A DNA stretch of 64,000 nt from Ecytonucleospora hepatopenaei (lineage: Eukaryota > Microsporidia > Enterocytozoonidae): positions 248,001-312,000 of the forward strand of contig JAPMUG010000003.1 of the NCBI GenBank assembly GCA_026692725.1. The letters run 5' to 3'. This document shows positions 47,214 to 57,611 of this stretch, one piece after another. The notes below the pieces were generated by a model. It worked only from the letters and a program-made list of their open reading frames with translations, searched no databases and had not been told where the DNA came from. Position numbers and translations under genes: made by a program. How positions within the stretch are numbered: position 1 is the stretch's first letter; every line of letters begins with the position of its first letter.

Positions 47214-47498
47214 TAGATTATATTAATACATATTAATACATATTAATACATATTATTATAAAATTAAAAATCATTAATATATATTATAAAATTAAAAATA
47301 ATTAATATAAATATTTATTATAAAAATAATTAATATTATTATAAATATTAATATAAATCTTAATTATGTGAATAAAATCATTATTAATTTTTTTAATATT
47401 TTTATTTCATAAATGTGTTATATTATACAAATTAGTTTAATCTAAATATTAATCAGTTAATTTATTGATTAAATATTTTTATATTTTTTTACCCTCCA

Positions 47499-48248
47499 AT
47501 GGAAAATAAAATGACAGATAATGTGACAGTAGAAAAAATTAGTGAAACAAAAGAAAAAGAAGATAATAAAATAAACAGTAAACCAGTAGATGATAATAAA
47601 ATAAACAGTAAACCAGCAATAAAAACATATAAAGTAAAACCAGTCGAGGAATGGAAGGCAGGTGACTTGGTATGGGCCAAATTTGATGATTTCTGCTACT
47701 GGCCTGGTAGAATAGCAACATCAGTCATTAGTGATGCACTGAAACAGCACAAGAAAGGACACGAAGCACAGGATAAGCTGGTGTGTGTATTATTTTATGG
47801 ATTGGAATGTTCGTATGGACTGGTGAATGTGGAGTATGTGTGTGACTTTAAGGAGAATTATACCAGATACTGCAAGGAAGATGAGACAGATGATTTCAAG
47901 CATGCGATAAAAATGGCAAATGAAAACGAGAAGTTCCTTGACCCACCCCTTGAACTGCAGGTGGAAAGTACAGTGGAGGTACAGAAGGAAACACTGCCAG
48001 AGCCAAAGACAGGGGAAATAAATGAGGCAGGTGATATAACAGAGAATACTTTAAATGATGATAACAATATTACTGATAATAATTTAAATGATAATAAAAT
48101 AAATACCAATAATAATGTTACTGATAATAATTTAAATGATAGTGATAATGTTAAGAAAGTTAAATTTACAGATAATAAAAATATTAATGATGATTTAAAT
48201 AATAAACATGATAATGAACCAGAAATAGTTAATGATAAAAATAATTAA
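47499..48248 (+). CDS. PWWP-domain chromatin protein
   Basis: PWWP domains read methylated histone H3K36 and DNA. Residues about 46-130 form the domain: KAGDLVWAKFDDFCYWPGRI contains the PWWP-equivalent YWPG and the aromatic-cage positions, followed by VCVLFYGLECSYGLVNVEYV. The rest is low complexity: an acidic linker and an Asn/Asp-rich tail with repeated NNLNDN units. TTTACCC lies five bases before the ATG. There is no other domain, so it is probably an adaptor of a chromatin complex such as the yeast Pdp/Ioc4 class. Confidence 0.82.
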   Translation: MENKMTDNVTVEKISETKEKEDNKINSKPVDDNKINSKPAIKTYKVKPVEEWKAGDLVWAKFDDFCYWPGRIATSVISDALKQHKKGHEAQDKLVCVLFYGLECSYGLVNVEYVCDFKENYTRYCKEDETDDFKHAIKMANENEKFLDPPLELQVESTVEVQKETLPEPKTGEINEAGDITENTLNDDNNITDNNLNDNKINTNNNVTDNNLNDSDNVKKVKFTDNKNINDDLNNKHDNEPEIVNDKNN

Positions 48249-48367
48249 TAAAGTATTATTTAAAATTAATTTATTAAATATAAAAATGTATTAAATATTA
48301 AAATAATATATTATATATTAAAATAATATATTATATATTAAAATAATTTAATATTAAATAGTATACA

Positions 48368-50074
48368 CTAACTTATAAATGGTCCTATACATGATACTAT
48401 ATTTCTGTATCCAAATTTACTTTGCATTATTGGTGTGTTCTTTGTGTAATACGTTGCTATGGGTGGAATGCTTTCTGCCTTCTTCTTCTTTATATCACTC
48501 TTGTCCCACAGCCTGACCGTGTTGTCTGACCCACTTGAACATATTATTGTGCCATAGTATGAAAATGACACACTAAACACACTTCCTTCATGCCCTACAT
48601 ACACTCCCACTGCCTGCCCACTTTCTATATCCCACAGCACTATTCTCTTATCCCGGGAACCTGTCACCAGCAGTTTGCCATCGCAAGATACGTCCATGCA
48701 TGTTATGCCTTCACTGTGACCCACGAAGGTTCTCACCACCTGGGCATCCTCCAACCCATACATCTTCACCTTGAAATCACTTGACCCTGCAAATATGTAA
48801 TTACCATTTGGATGCCACTTTACCACGGTAACATCCGAGAGTGATCCAAGTAACACTCTTTCTGGTCGGGTGTTTTTCGTGCACCACACCACGCACTGCT
48901 TGTCGGCCCCTCCGCTGGCAAAGTAAAAGTCATTGGGTGCAAAATCCACTGTCCACACCGGAAACACGTGCGCCTTATACACTCCTATGCACTCGTACAT
49001 TTCCAGGGACCAGAGACGGACTGTCCTGTCTGCGCTGGCTGATACCAACAGCTTCCCTGCATGACTGAAGGATATGGCATAGACTGGTCCACTGTGTCCC
49101 ACCAGTCGGATGGTGTTTGTTCCGAGCAGGTGGTAGTGGTCATCATTCTCTGCCTCTCTTAGCTCCTCACTTGTCTTTAACTTCCTTATGTTTCCATCCA
49201 ATGAATGTATGTCTATGTAGCTGTCACTGTATCCACACGCTATAAACTTGCTGTCCTTCGATATTTCCGCACATGTCAACTTTTCATACGTATTTTGTAC
49301 GGTGTAGCAGCATATGCTTGGAAGGTAATCTTTATTTACGGTGACTCTTTTGCAAATATCTTTAAGCTTTTCTATTTCTGCCTCTACCAGGCTGGGATGC
49401 GCCTTTACCTTGTTTTCTGTTTTTCTCTGTCTTTTCAGCTGCTGCACGAATGTCTCCAAATGGTCGTATTTGTACTGTTCCGAGTTTAAAACACTCGATT
49501 CTGTTTCCACCGTAACTATGTTGGTGGTCAGATCCACAGGTTTGTCATTAGGACCATCAACAATCCCTCCTAAGATGCTCTTGTTCAAGTTGGCAGCAGT
49601 CTGTACCTTTATTTCCATGTGTGTGTTCATTAGCTTTAAAATGTATAGCATGTCATTTTCCTCTATATAATTTATAAGCAGATTATATGCGTATTTAGAC
49701 ATGACCAAGTAATATTTATGGGTGCGGAATCCATTGACAATTGGATTTTGGTAAATGTGCTGGTCGTTGCTAATGGACTCAAACGCGCTCATAGGCTCGT
49801 AAGTGACGTTGCTCCTCCTCACGCCCTCAAAGTCCCCTCTGAACCTCCCGAAAAAAGCCTTTGCAGTTTCTACGTCACCCCCGTGTATCAGGTCAATGTA
49901 AATGTGCAGGAAGATCGGGTGGAGCAGCGGAAGAAGGTCGTTCTTGAACAGATCCAGAGATTCTTCGATCCATCCCTTCAGCTTAACAAAAAGTTTAACC
50001 CTGTCAATGCCACTTTCATTTAGTAAGTTAATGCCATTGGTATCAATATGTAAAGGAGTTAATTTGTTATTCAT
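48368..50074 (-). CDS. TAF5: TFIID/SAGA subunit TAF5
   Basis: TAF5 is a scaffold of TFIID and SAGA. The 568-residue protein starts with the TAF5 NTD2 helical domain (about 28-165: LFKNDLLPLLHPIFLHIYID, LIHGGDVETAKAFFGRFR). After a linker there are about seven WD40 repeats from ~265 to the end, including LVGHSGPVYAISFSHAGKLL, SASADRTVRLWSLEMYECIG and GHEGSVFSVSFSYYGTIICS. The N-terminal LisH of larger homologues is missing, which accounts for the short length. The gene is GC-richer than its surroundings. Its promoter region holds the GTATT array. Confidence 0.93.
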   Translation of the reverse strand: MNNKLTPLHIDTNGINLLNESGIDRVKLFVKLKGWIEESLDLFKNDLLPLLHPIFLHIYIDLIHGGDVETAKAFFGRFRGDFEGVRRSNVTYEPMSAFESISNDQHIYQNPIVNGFRTHKYYLVMSKYAYNLLINYIEENDMLYILKLMNTHMEIKVQTAANLNKSILGGIVDGPNDKPVDLTTNIVTVETESSVLNSEQYKYDHLETFVQQLKRQRKTENKVKAHPSLVEAEIEKLKDICKRVTVNKDYLPSICCYTVQNTYEKLTCAEISKDSKFIACGYSDSYIDIHSLDGNIRKLKTSEELREAENDDHYHLLGTNTIRLVGHSGPVYAISFSHAGKLLVSASADRTVRLWSLEMYECIGVYKAHVFPVWTVDFAPNDFYFASGGADKQCVVWCTKNTRPERVLLGSLSDVTVVKWHPNGNYIFAGSSDFKVKMYGLEDAQVVRTFVGHSEGITCMDVSCDGKLLVTGSRDKRIVLWDIESGQAVGVYVGHEGSVFSVSFSYYGTIICSSGSDNTVRLWDKSDIKKKKAESIPPIATYYTKNTPIMQSKFGYRNIVSCIGPFIS

Positions 50075-50150
50075 TGCAATAAATTAAAATATATTAATAA
50101 TAATTAATATATAATATATAATATATAATGTTTGTTATTTATATTAAATT

Positions 50151-50410
50151 GTATTGTATTGTATTGTATTGTATTGTATTGTATTGTATTGTATTGTATT
50201 GTATTGTATTGTATTGTATTGTATTGTATTGTATTGTATTGTATTGTATTGTATTGTATTGTATTGTATTGTATTGTATTGTATTGTATTGTATTGTATT
50301 GTATTGTATTGTATTGTATTGTATTGTATTGTATTGTATTGTATTGTATTGTATTGTATTGTATTGTATTGTATTGTATTGTATTGTATTGTATTGTATT
50401 GTATTGTATT
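50151..50410. repeat. GTATT pentanucleotide array, 52 perfect copies
   Basis: A run of 260 bp is an unbroken tandem array of the 5-bp unit GTATT. It lies in the divergent promoter region between TAF5 (start 50074) and RPB7 (start 50635). A short TTTTTA-rich tract (50414-50460) follows. Cys/Ile/Val/Leu/Tyr frames across it are artefacts. Confidence 0.98.
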
Positions 50411-50634
50411 GTTATATTTATATTTATGTTTTTATTTTTATTTTTATTTTTATTTTTATCTTATATGGGTTAAATATTTTATTTATATTTTAAACTATTA
50501 GTTTTATTTTATACTATTAGTTATATAATATATTTATATTAGTTATATTATTATATAATTTATATTTTGTATTATAAATTAAATAATATCAAGTATTGTT
50601 ATAAAATATAAAAATTAGTGCAAAATATTCCCCC

Positions 50635-51099
50635 ATGTTTTTTAAAAAGACATTCAACCATACCATACACATCTCTCCTCAAATGATCACTGCCAATGTT
50701 GAAATGCTTGTCAAGCAATACTTGGCCACCAACATAGAGGGCAAGTGCACCATATACGGACACACCGTATGCGTAACAAACATAAACAGCATTTCAGAAG
50801 GTTACATCCTTATGAACGGGTACATAAAGTTTGTGGTGGAATACGACGCAGTGGTGCTCAACCCGGTAAAGAACGAAGTGTTAGAAGCACCCATCGTATC
50901 CACCAACAAGATGGGGTACTTTGCAGCAGTGGGTCCTTTATCAGTGTTTATTAGCATCCACCAAATACCACAAAATGTGTTAAATAACATAAAGGTAAAT
51001 GATATGGTAAGACTGAGGATTATAGGGACAAAAGCAGATAATATGAATGTGGTAGCAATAGGGACATTAAATGAGGATTATTTAGGATTGGTATATTGA
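50635..51099 (+). CDS. RPB7: RNA polymerase II subunit RPB7
   Basis: Rpb7 pairs with Rpb4 to form the stalk of RNA polymerase II. The 154-residue protein is full length. It starts MFFKKTFNHTIHISPQMI and has the tip domain (VEGKC-like NIEGKCTIYGHTVCVTNINS) and the S1-like OB domain (EVLEAPIVSTNKMGYFAAVG to MVRLRIIGTKADNMNVVAIG, TLNEDYLGLVY). TTCCCCC directly precedes the ATG. Codons are GC-richer than flanking DNA. Confidence 0.94.
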   Translation: MFFKKTFNHTIHISPQMITANVEMLVKQYLATNIEGKCTIYGHTVCVTNINSISEGYILMNGYIKFVVEYDAVVLNPVKNEVLEAPIVSTNKMGYFAAVGPLSVFISIHQIPQNVLNNIKVNDMVRLRIIGTKADNMNVVAIGTLNEDYLGLVY

Positions 51100-51121
51100 A
51101 TATATAAATTATATTATAAAT

Positions 51122-52126
51122 TTATTCTGCATTTTTCTTTGCCTCTCCTGATACAAATGCTACTTTACTTCCCATTTCCATCGCCTCTTCTTTCCTCTCT
51201 CTGCTGGTATAAAGGAAGTCATTTATGTCTATGTACGGTGACTTTTTGGCTTGCGCACTTTCTTGCAGGCGCAGGTCGGCTGACTCGATCAGCTGGTCCA
51301 ACTCGCTCAGATTTGTGTTGCGCAGGGTGGTCGACTCGGTTGGAACGCTGCTGGTGCGGTCGAAGCGCTGGTTCTTGCTGAAGAGAAACTCGTCTGAGAC
51401 TGACTCCTTCTTCACCGTTCTCTTGTTGTAATTTACAATTTCATCCAAAATGTTGCTTTTCTTCTGGCTCTTCTTTATAATGTTGGACATGCTGTCGTCC
51501 TGGTTGAATAGGGCCTTGGACAGAATGTCTCCTTTCTCCTTCCTTTCTGTTCCAAACAGGTCTGTGTCCATGAACAGACTGTCTTTTCTTTGTTTTGTTG
51601 TGTTTCTGTTTGTTTTTGGACTGCTAAATATCAGGTTATTCATGGCGTAGCTTTTATTGCTGTAGTTTTTAGAAGACACAAAGAATGTTTCTCTGCGCAT
51701 GTCCCTTTCCATTGCGTCGCAGAAGAGGGCGTCGTGGGGGACGGAGTACCAGTAAAAGACCTTTTGCTTTTTTTGGGTGCGTATGCACCCATTCTTGTAC
51801 ATGAATTCCAAAAAGTCAGACCTGGGTCCTTCCAAGGTTGCGTCTATTCCTGGCTTTAAGTTTCTCAGGTCACTGAAAATTCCCTCCTCAAATTTCTTTA
51901 AATTGTTTATTTGCCTACCCTCCAACTGAAATCTATAAATTAGTATTTTAACAATGTCTGTTCCTGAAATGTAGAAGTGGTAGTTCCACAAGCAGCAGTG
52001 GATGAAATCACCATTTTTCATCTGGAACTTTTTGATGCGTTCGTTTTCACGGAACTTCTTAGGGGCGTTGACCAGAAAGTCGTGCAGCTCACTGTCATGC
52101 AATTCTGTGGCATAATTGTGTTCCAT
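51122..52126 (-). CDS. STE12: Ste12-type transcription factor
   Basis: Ste12 factors control mating and filamentous growth genes in fungi. Residues about 25-150 form a full STE domain: FIHCCLWNYHFYISGTDIVK, ILIYRFQLEGRQINNLKKFE, EGIFSDLRNLKPGIDATLEG, RTQKKQKVFYWYSVPHDALF. These are the most conserved parts of the family. The C-terminal half is polar and Ser/Lys/Asn-rich with no zinc fingers, unlike the Ste12 of filamentous ascomycetes. The 334-residue length is half that of yeast Ste12. Confidence 0.92.
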   Translation of the reverse strand: MEHNYATELHDSELHDFLVNAPKKFRENERIKKFQMKNGDFIHCCLWNYHFYISGTDIVKILIYRFQLEGRQINNLKKFEEGIFSDLRNLKPGIDATLEGPRSDFLEFMYKNGCIRTQKKQKVFYWYSVPHDALFCDAMERDMRRETFFVSSKNYSNKSYAMNNLIFSSPKTNRNTTKQRKDSLFMDTDLFGTERKEKGDILSKALFNQDDSMSNIIKKSQKKSNILDEIVNYNKRTVKKESVSDEFLFSKNQRFDRTSSVPTESTTLRNTNLSELDQLIESADLRLQESAQAKKSPYIDINDFLYTSRERKEEAMEMGSKVAFVSGEAKKNAE

Positions 52127-52574
52127 ATAGTTGTTATGACAAATATTATTTTTATATTTATTTATTTACATTTTGCTACGCATGTTTTAAAAACAATAAT
52201 AAAAAAATATTTAATATTTAATAAAAATGAAAAAAGTGATCAAAATATAAAAAATAATTAATTATTAAAAAACATTTGACAGGTGTTATTTTATATTTGT
52301 TTATTTAATTATTGATTTTATATTATAATATTTTCATATAATAATATAATATTATATTAATTATATTAATTATATTTAATATATTATTATATAGAAATAT
52401 AATCATTATAAAATATTTTTTTATTTTTTAACCTAAAAATTATATTTTATATTTTATTGTATAATACGTATATATAATTATATTTTATATTTTATTGTAT
52501 AATACGTATATATAATTATAAATTATATTTTATATATATTTTTATATAATAGTTTATAATAAACTATATTAAAT
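52127..52574. other. AT-rich divergent promoter region with 37-bp repeat
   Basis: The spacer between STE12 and the TRS31-like gene is nearly all A/T. At about 52440-52516 a block with ATTTTATTGTATAATACGTA is repeated twice in tandem. No gene or RNA is seen. Confidence 0.5.
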
Positions 52575-53189
52575 ATGTTTAATAAATGCATTCTAATGAA
52601 AAATGATAATTTACATGATGTATTTGTATTAACCATACTTAAATATTTATTTGATATGGAAAGGAAAGAATGTGTTTGTCATGATTATTTTAAGGAGGGA
52701 AAAGAAGTTGGTAAAAGATGTGTTGATTTGTTTAGTATAAGGTGTAGTATATTTAGTAAGATACATAAGAGTAATATAGTGATATATGTAAAAATGTTTA
52801 TAATAATGTTTATTAGTGATATAGATATATCAGTAGAATATTATATAGAAGATAATATAAATAACACTGATAATGATATTGATAATATAATCAGTGATTT
52901 AAACAGTGATAATAGTATAAATAACAATAATAATAATATAAACAGTAATATAAACAGTAATATAAACAGTAATACTAATAATATAAATAAACATAATAAT
53001 AATATAAATAGTGAAAAGTGTTATGTTATTGTTTCTTTTAGTCATATGCTTGATATTTTTGAAAATAAAAACACACTATGCTTTTTTGCTGGAATCATAC
53101 AGGAAGTTTTTAGTAAAATATCAAATTGCACTATTACCATTGATAAAGATAAATTTACTAATAGAACATTTATAATAGAGATAAATTAA
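52575..53189 (+). CDS. TRS31: TRAPP complex subunit Trs31 (TRAPPC5)-like
   Basis: TRAPP is a tethering complex and Rab activator on the Golgi. The 204-residue protein has the Bet3-family pattern: a helical start (VFVLTILKYLFDM), KEVGKRCVDLFSIRC, matching the GYQVGVRLLDLLVFR element of Trs31, and a C-terminal TLCFFAGIIQEVFSKIS followed by FTNRTFIIEIN, matching the AFVAGIIEG and ILIKF elements. An Asn/Ile/Ser-rich insert of ~55 residues (about 95-150) lies where the family has a variable loop. The call is by motif order only. Confidence 0.68.
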   Translation: MFNKCILMKNDNLHDVFVLTILKYLFDMERKECVCHDYFKEGKEVGKRCVDLFSIRCSIFSKIHKSNIVIYVKMFIIMFISDIDISVEYYIEDNINNTDNDIDNIISDLNSDNSINNNNNNINSNINSNINSNTNNINKHNNNINSEKCYVIVSFSHMLDIFENKNTLCFFAGIIQEVFSKISNCTITIDKDKFTNRTFIIEIN

Positions 53190-53493
53190 TATTATATTTA
53201 AAATTTATTATATAATATAAATAAATTAAAATAATTATATTTAAAATATATTAAATTTTATTAGGTTAAATATCAAAAATGAAATCTCCTTTTTCCTATC
53301 AAAAAATATTAATAGTACCCTTCTATTACAATTTATAATAAAAATTACATATTAAGTTATATAATATCATTATATATTGGTTATATAATATCATTATAAT
53401 ATAATATCAGTATAATATTATTATAATATAATATTTAATTTTATAATATTTTTATAATATTTAATTTTATAATATCAGTATAATATCATTATA
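53190..53493. other. AT-rich spacer
   Basis: This 304-bp region has loose tandem TATAATATCATTATAATATA words near 53350-53490, next to the E2 start codon. I see no gene or RNA. Confidence 0.45.
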
Positions 53494-53964
53494 ATGACCG
53501 TAAATACAACCACTGAAATGAGAATTAGAAAAGAAGGGGCCATGGCTGCTAAAAACACCTCTAAAAACATACAAATTATTCCTGCCCACGGAGATGACTT
53601 ATACGCTTGGAAGGCTTTCATTACCCCTGACAAGACTTCCATATACCACGACTGTGTTTTTGAATTAAGCATAAATATACCTTCTTCTTATCCATACACT
53701 CCACCTCGGATTTCTTTTGACACGCCTATTTACCACCCTAACATAAATTCAAATGGACTTATTTGCATTTCTTCACTGGGGAAGGACTGGTCACCGGCAC
53801 TTACGATCGAAAAATCTTTGTACTCCATTTTGAGCTTGTTAGAGGAACCAAATCCTATGGATCCGCTAAGACCTGAAGCAGCTGAACTCTTTTTATCGGA
53901 TAAAGAAGCATATAAAAATAAATGCAGAGAAATATGTGATGAAAATAAGGCAAATAGTAAATAA
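53494..53964 (+). CDS. Ubiquitin-conjugating enzyme E2
   Basis: E2 enzymes carry ubiquitin as a thioester. The 156-residue protein is a single UBC domain: [20 protein letters not shown] with HPN at 81-83, the active-site Cys91 in [19 protein letters not shown], and [17 protein letters not shown]. It is close in size and motif order to the Ubc4/Ubc5 or Ubc1 classes, but the LGKDWSPA variant (instead of LRDQWSPA) leaves the exact class open. All catalytic elements are present. Confidence 0.93.
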   Translation: MTVNTTTEMRIRKEGAMAAKNTSKNIQIIPAHGDDLYAWKAFITPDKTSIYHDCVFELSINIPSSYPYTPPRISFDTPIYHPNINSNGLICISSLGKDWSPALTIEKSLYSILSLLEEPNPMDPLRPEAAELFLSDKEAYKNKCREICDENKANSK

Positions 53965-54086
53965 ATCTAATAAACCTATTTTATTATACCGTAAATTTTA
54001 TAAATAATTTTAAACTTATATTTATCCATATTATTTATAAACATAATTATAAAAAACATTACAGTTAAATATAAAAAATATATAAA

Positions 54087-55802
54087 TTAAAGGCTCTTAT
54101 TTATATCATCATGAACAGCACATGCATCAACTTCTTTTTCTTGTATAATTGATATGCTTTGAAATATTTCCTTTTCTTCTTGTGTTTTTAAATTGTTTTC
54201 CTTTGTACAAAATAAATTATTGCTAAAAATAATTTCTTTTGATAACAAATATCCTTCAACTTCTTTATAATTATCTAATTTCACTAAATACATGTAATAT
54301 TCATGTATATAGTGCAATTTATTTTCAAATATGCATTGATCTATAAATAATTTGTAAATATGATAATTATAGGTAACCAACAAAAATAAACTATATGCTG
54401 ATAACATTTTGTTGTTTGACAAATTAATGCTTATAGACTGCATTTTTTCAGAAATCTTACTATTTTTTCTTAAACAAGTGTGTCTATCACACAAAAGCCT
54501 ATAAATTTCTTTTTTACATTTTTCATCCACCATTTTATACGCTTTACACAATATTTCAGTGCTGCAACTTTTTATAAAATTGTTGTAAAAATCCTCTGGA
54601 ACTTTATTTTCATAAATTTCATGTGTAACAACTTTACACACCATCCTCTCACTTTTTAAATTTATCATGTTTTTTGCGTTAAACATTTCCTTATTGTTTT
54701 TCATAAACATACTGTGTAACACTACCAGTCCACTTATGTCAATTTCATGAATATAATTGTGAATGACTAGTCTTTCTGGAACTATCCTAATATACCCTCT
54801 ACACTTCATAAAGACATAAATATTGTTGTGGAACACATAAACACCATTTAAAGTTAGTGCTATAAAAAACGTTAATTTTTTGGATGGTTCCTTGTTTGTT
54901 TTGTTTACTCGCATAAAATTATATTCTGTGTTAGCATCAGAAGATTCATTTAAAATAAAATGTTTTACTGAAATAACGTCTTTTATAATTACATTTTCAG
55001 AATATATAAAAATATCATCCATTGAAAAAATTGGCTTATTTTCCTTATTAAACACCTTAACAATTCCCTGTTTGTTTATGACCAGATATCCTTCCAAATG
55101 TGTGTGGTTGTCTGGTAAAGAATGTATACATTGGTAACAATTACACATTTCTTTGTTCAATTTGTCATTACTTGTTGGGTTTCTTATTTTTTGCTCATTT
55201 TGGTCAATAATTTTTTCGTGTTTAATTCCGTCTTCTTTCTTAAAACCAAGCAAAACCTTTTCTTCTTTTTCCTCAATTGCTTTTAGTTCAGAATTTTCTG
55301 TTTCTTCAAAAATATAAAAAATTACACCTTCCTCTGTATAATAAATCAAATTGTCTAAAATTTCATCATTTCCCACAACAAATGCTGTCTTGGTTGAAAA
55401 AATGTCCGTTTCTTCACTTTTCTCAATCCATAACACATACTTTTTATTGCCACTTCTGATCAAAAAAAGACCGTTGTTATCAATTATTGTTTTGTCACTG
55501 AGATAAGTTTTTTGTTTTTTACCATTTTTATAGATGGAAATTTTAGTGTCATGAAGTTTTAAAACTAAGGCATTTTCTGTTGCTGATTTTTGTTTATCAT
55601 TCATTAAAATTGTATTTTTAACATTTGCTAATGTTTTACCAAACAAATATGTTGTGACTCCATTTTTGTTGTATTCCAAAATGTTTGGATTTCGTAATAT
55701 TTCATATTCATAAATAAGATCCATATGCTTAACATAAAACATTTCAGAATGTTCATCAATTTTGTGTTTATTGTTGTAAATAGCATTCAATTTATAATCC
55801 AT
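54087..55802 (-). CDS. Unrecognised 571-aa protein, beta-rich N-terminus and helical C-terminus
   Basis: The first ~370 residues alternate short beta-strand-like segments (GVTTYLFGKTL, ALVLKLHDTKISIYKNGK, GVIFYIFEE, FIALTLNGVYVFHNNIYVFM), as in a degenerate beta-propeller, with a Glu/Lys insert near 180-215. The last ~200 residues are helical with Cys-containing helices. This propeller-plus-solenoid plan is shared by many coat, tethering, nucleoporin and ribosome-biogenesis proteins. I cannot choose among them. No TM or signal peptide is seen. Confidence 0.6.
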   Translation of the reverse strand: MDYKLNAIYNNKHKIDEHSEMFYVKHMDLIYEYEILRNPNILEYNKNGVTTYLFGKTLANVKNTILMNDKQKSATENALVLKLHDTKISIYKNGKKQKTYLSDKTIIDNNGLFLIRSGNKKYVLWIEKSEETDIFSTKTAFVVGNDEILDNLIYYTEEGVIFYIFEETENSELKAIEEKEEKVLLGFKKEDGIKHEKIIDQNEQKIRNPTSNDKLNKEMCNCYQCIHSLPDNHTHLEGYLVINKQGIVKVFNKENKPIFSMDDIFIYSENVIIKDVISVKHFILNESSDANTEYNFMRVNKTNKEPSKKLTFFIALTLNGVYVFHNNIYVFMKCRGYIRIVPERLVIHNYIHEIDISGLVVLHSMFMKNNKEMFNAKNMINLKSERMVCKVVTHEIYENKVPEDFYNNFIKSCSTEILCKAYKMVDEKCKKEIYRLLCDRHTCLRKNSKISEKMQSISINLSNNKMLSAYSLFLLVTYNYHIYKLFIDQCIFENKLHYIHEYYMYLVKLDNYKEVEGYLLSKEIIFSNNLFCTKENNLKTQEEKEIFQSISIIQEKEVDACAVHDDINKSL

Positions 55803-56092
55803 TTGAAAAAAACAATAAGCTACAGATATTTAAAATATAAAGAATAACTAAAAAACCTTAATAAAGAAATATCGGGGTTATTTTATAAAAAATATTTTTT
55901 AACATTACTTTACTTTATTTCGTATAGTTTTTGTATTTTAATATCATAAATAGTGATAGTTACATACATTTAAAAAATTAAATATGCTAAAAAGATGGTT
56001 ATAAATTTAAAAAAACTATTTCCAACCCTTCATTTTTATTTGTTTGTTTTTATAATAAGTTTATACGCATAAAATATAAAATATAAAATAAA

Positions 56093-57391
56093 ATGACAAA
56101 CAGCAACAATTTATTTGAACTTGAAAGAATTGCCAGAACCAACAATGATTCTAATTTATTAGAAATACAGGAAAAGATTATAAACACATGTTCTGATTTT
56201 ACTGAAATAGTAGCAACCTTAAAAGTTTTGCAAAATAAAAGAAGACAAAATATGCTTAATTTTAAAACAATTTTAAATAAGGTTATTGAGTGTCGGTATG
56301 ATACACTTGCCCCTATTTTAAATACTGACGCATATATTAAAATGTTAGATGATATTTTGAATATTATTGTTAGTGGTAAAATCTACCTTGAACAGGAAAG
56401 AATAAAAATTGCTGAAATAATTTTGACATATATTAGTCAAAGCAAGGATGAACAAAAACTTGAAAAAATGCACAAAGTGATCAGTGATGTTCCTGTTGAA
56501 ACTTTCATCAACGTTGATGACAAAAAGAAAAATGAACTTTTGTTTTCTTCATTTTCATTTGCATATTTACTGGGAAAATTTGATGAATGTGAAATGATTC
56601 TAAGAAGAATAGTCCGTTCAGGTATGGAAGACGAGGACAAATATGTGCTTTATATGTACGAAGCCATGCTCAGTGTTTGTTTTAAAAATTACAAAGAAGC
56701 AGCAAGCAAATATCTTTTGGTTTCTGAATTGTCTAAAAGCAGTAAAATATGTGTTAGCATGAAGAAGTATGTTGTTTTAGGGAGTTATTACATGATTTTA
56801 AACAATTTACAGCTTAAAAACAGGAAAATAAACACTAATTTAGAGATAAACAGTAAACTTCAAACAGGTGACATTTCATACCGCTCATTTTACGTTCACA
56901 GCCATAATGATGAAGTAATGAGAAATATTTTATATGAATTTATAAACAACAATATTATAAATTATAGCAGTATGTTTGCAAAATTATCAAAAGTTATGTC
57001 TTGTTATGAAAATGACACTCTTATAAACAGTAACAAATATGTTTCTAGTGCAGGATATGCTAAAAAACATGCATCTAGCAGCTTTCAAGAAAATGTCGTT
57101 AACGATGAAAATATTCTAAGAAATGCTGTTAATGAGCATAATTTATTTGTTTGTGTCAAGTTTTTTAGCGCAGTTCATGTAAGTCAATTAGCTTTTTTGA
57201 TGCAAATGGATGAAAACACGACAATTGAATTTTTATCATTTATGGTAAACAATGGGTATGTGAACATTAGGATCAATCAACAGACAAATATTATAAAAAT
57301 ATGTGAAAATAAGAATTATAATAACAATGTTAACAAGGTTTTGGATGGTATTAAGAATGTTGCACATGTTATTGAGTCGTATGAATTGTAA
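56093..57391 (+). CDS. RPN5: 26S proteasome lid subunit Rpn5 (PSMD12)
   Basis: Rpn5 is a PCI subunit of the proteasome lid. The 432-residue protein is helical throughout (TPR-like repeats from about 20 to 330). The PCI winged helix is near 345-410: LRNAVNEHNLFVCVKFFSAV, HVSQLAFLMQMDENTTIEFL, VNNGYVNIRINQQTNIIKIC. The I-x-EHN element at its beginning is typical of Rpn5, also of CSN4, but microsporidia generally lack a full signalosome. The Rpn9 gene lies 1.4 kb downstream on the same strand. Confidence 0.8.
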   Translation: MTNSNNLFELERIARTNNDSNLLEIQEKIINTCSDFTEIVATLKVLQNKRRQNMLNFKTILNKVIECRYDTLAPILNTDAYIKMLDDILNIIVSGKIYLEQERIKIAEIILTYISQSKDEQKLEKMHKVISDVPVETFINVDDKKKNELLFSSFSFAYLLGKFDECEMILRRIVRSGMEDEDKYVLYMYEAMLSVCFKNYKEAASKYLLVSELSKSSKICVSMKKYVVLGSYYMILNNLQLKNRKINTNLEINSKLQTGDISYRSFYVHSHNDEVMRNILYEFINNNIINYSSMFAKLSKVMSCYENDTLINSNKYVSSAGYAKKHASSSFQENVVNDENILRNAVNEHNLFVCVKFFSAVHVSQLAFLMQMDENTTIEFLSFMVNNGYVNIRINQQTNIIKICENKNYNNNVNKVLDGIKNVAHVIESYEL

Positions 57392-57611
57392 TCTATTGCT
57401 TTTTATGGTATTAAATAATATTTTATTATAATTATCTGTATTTTAGATATATTTTATATTTATTATCAATTTTTTAAATTTGATTTGATTTTTTACAATA
57501 ATTTATACCGTTTAGCAAAAAAATACAAAAAGTTTATAAATTTTATTAATTTATTTTTATATAGAAGTTTAAAGAGTTTAAAAAGTACCATTATATACAT
57601 TTTTTTGAATT

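Noticed and set aside
50128..50501. Three overlapping Cys/Ile/Val/Leu/Tyr frames
   Set aside because: All are readings of the GTATT array in different frames.
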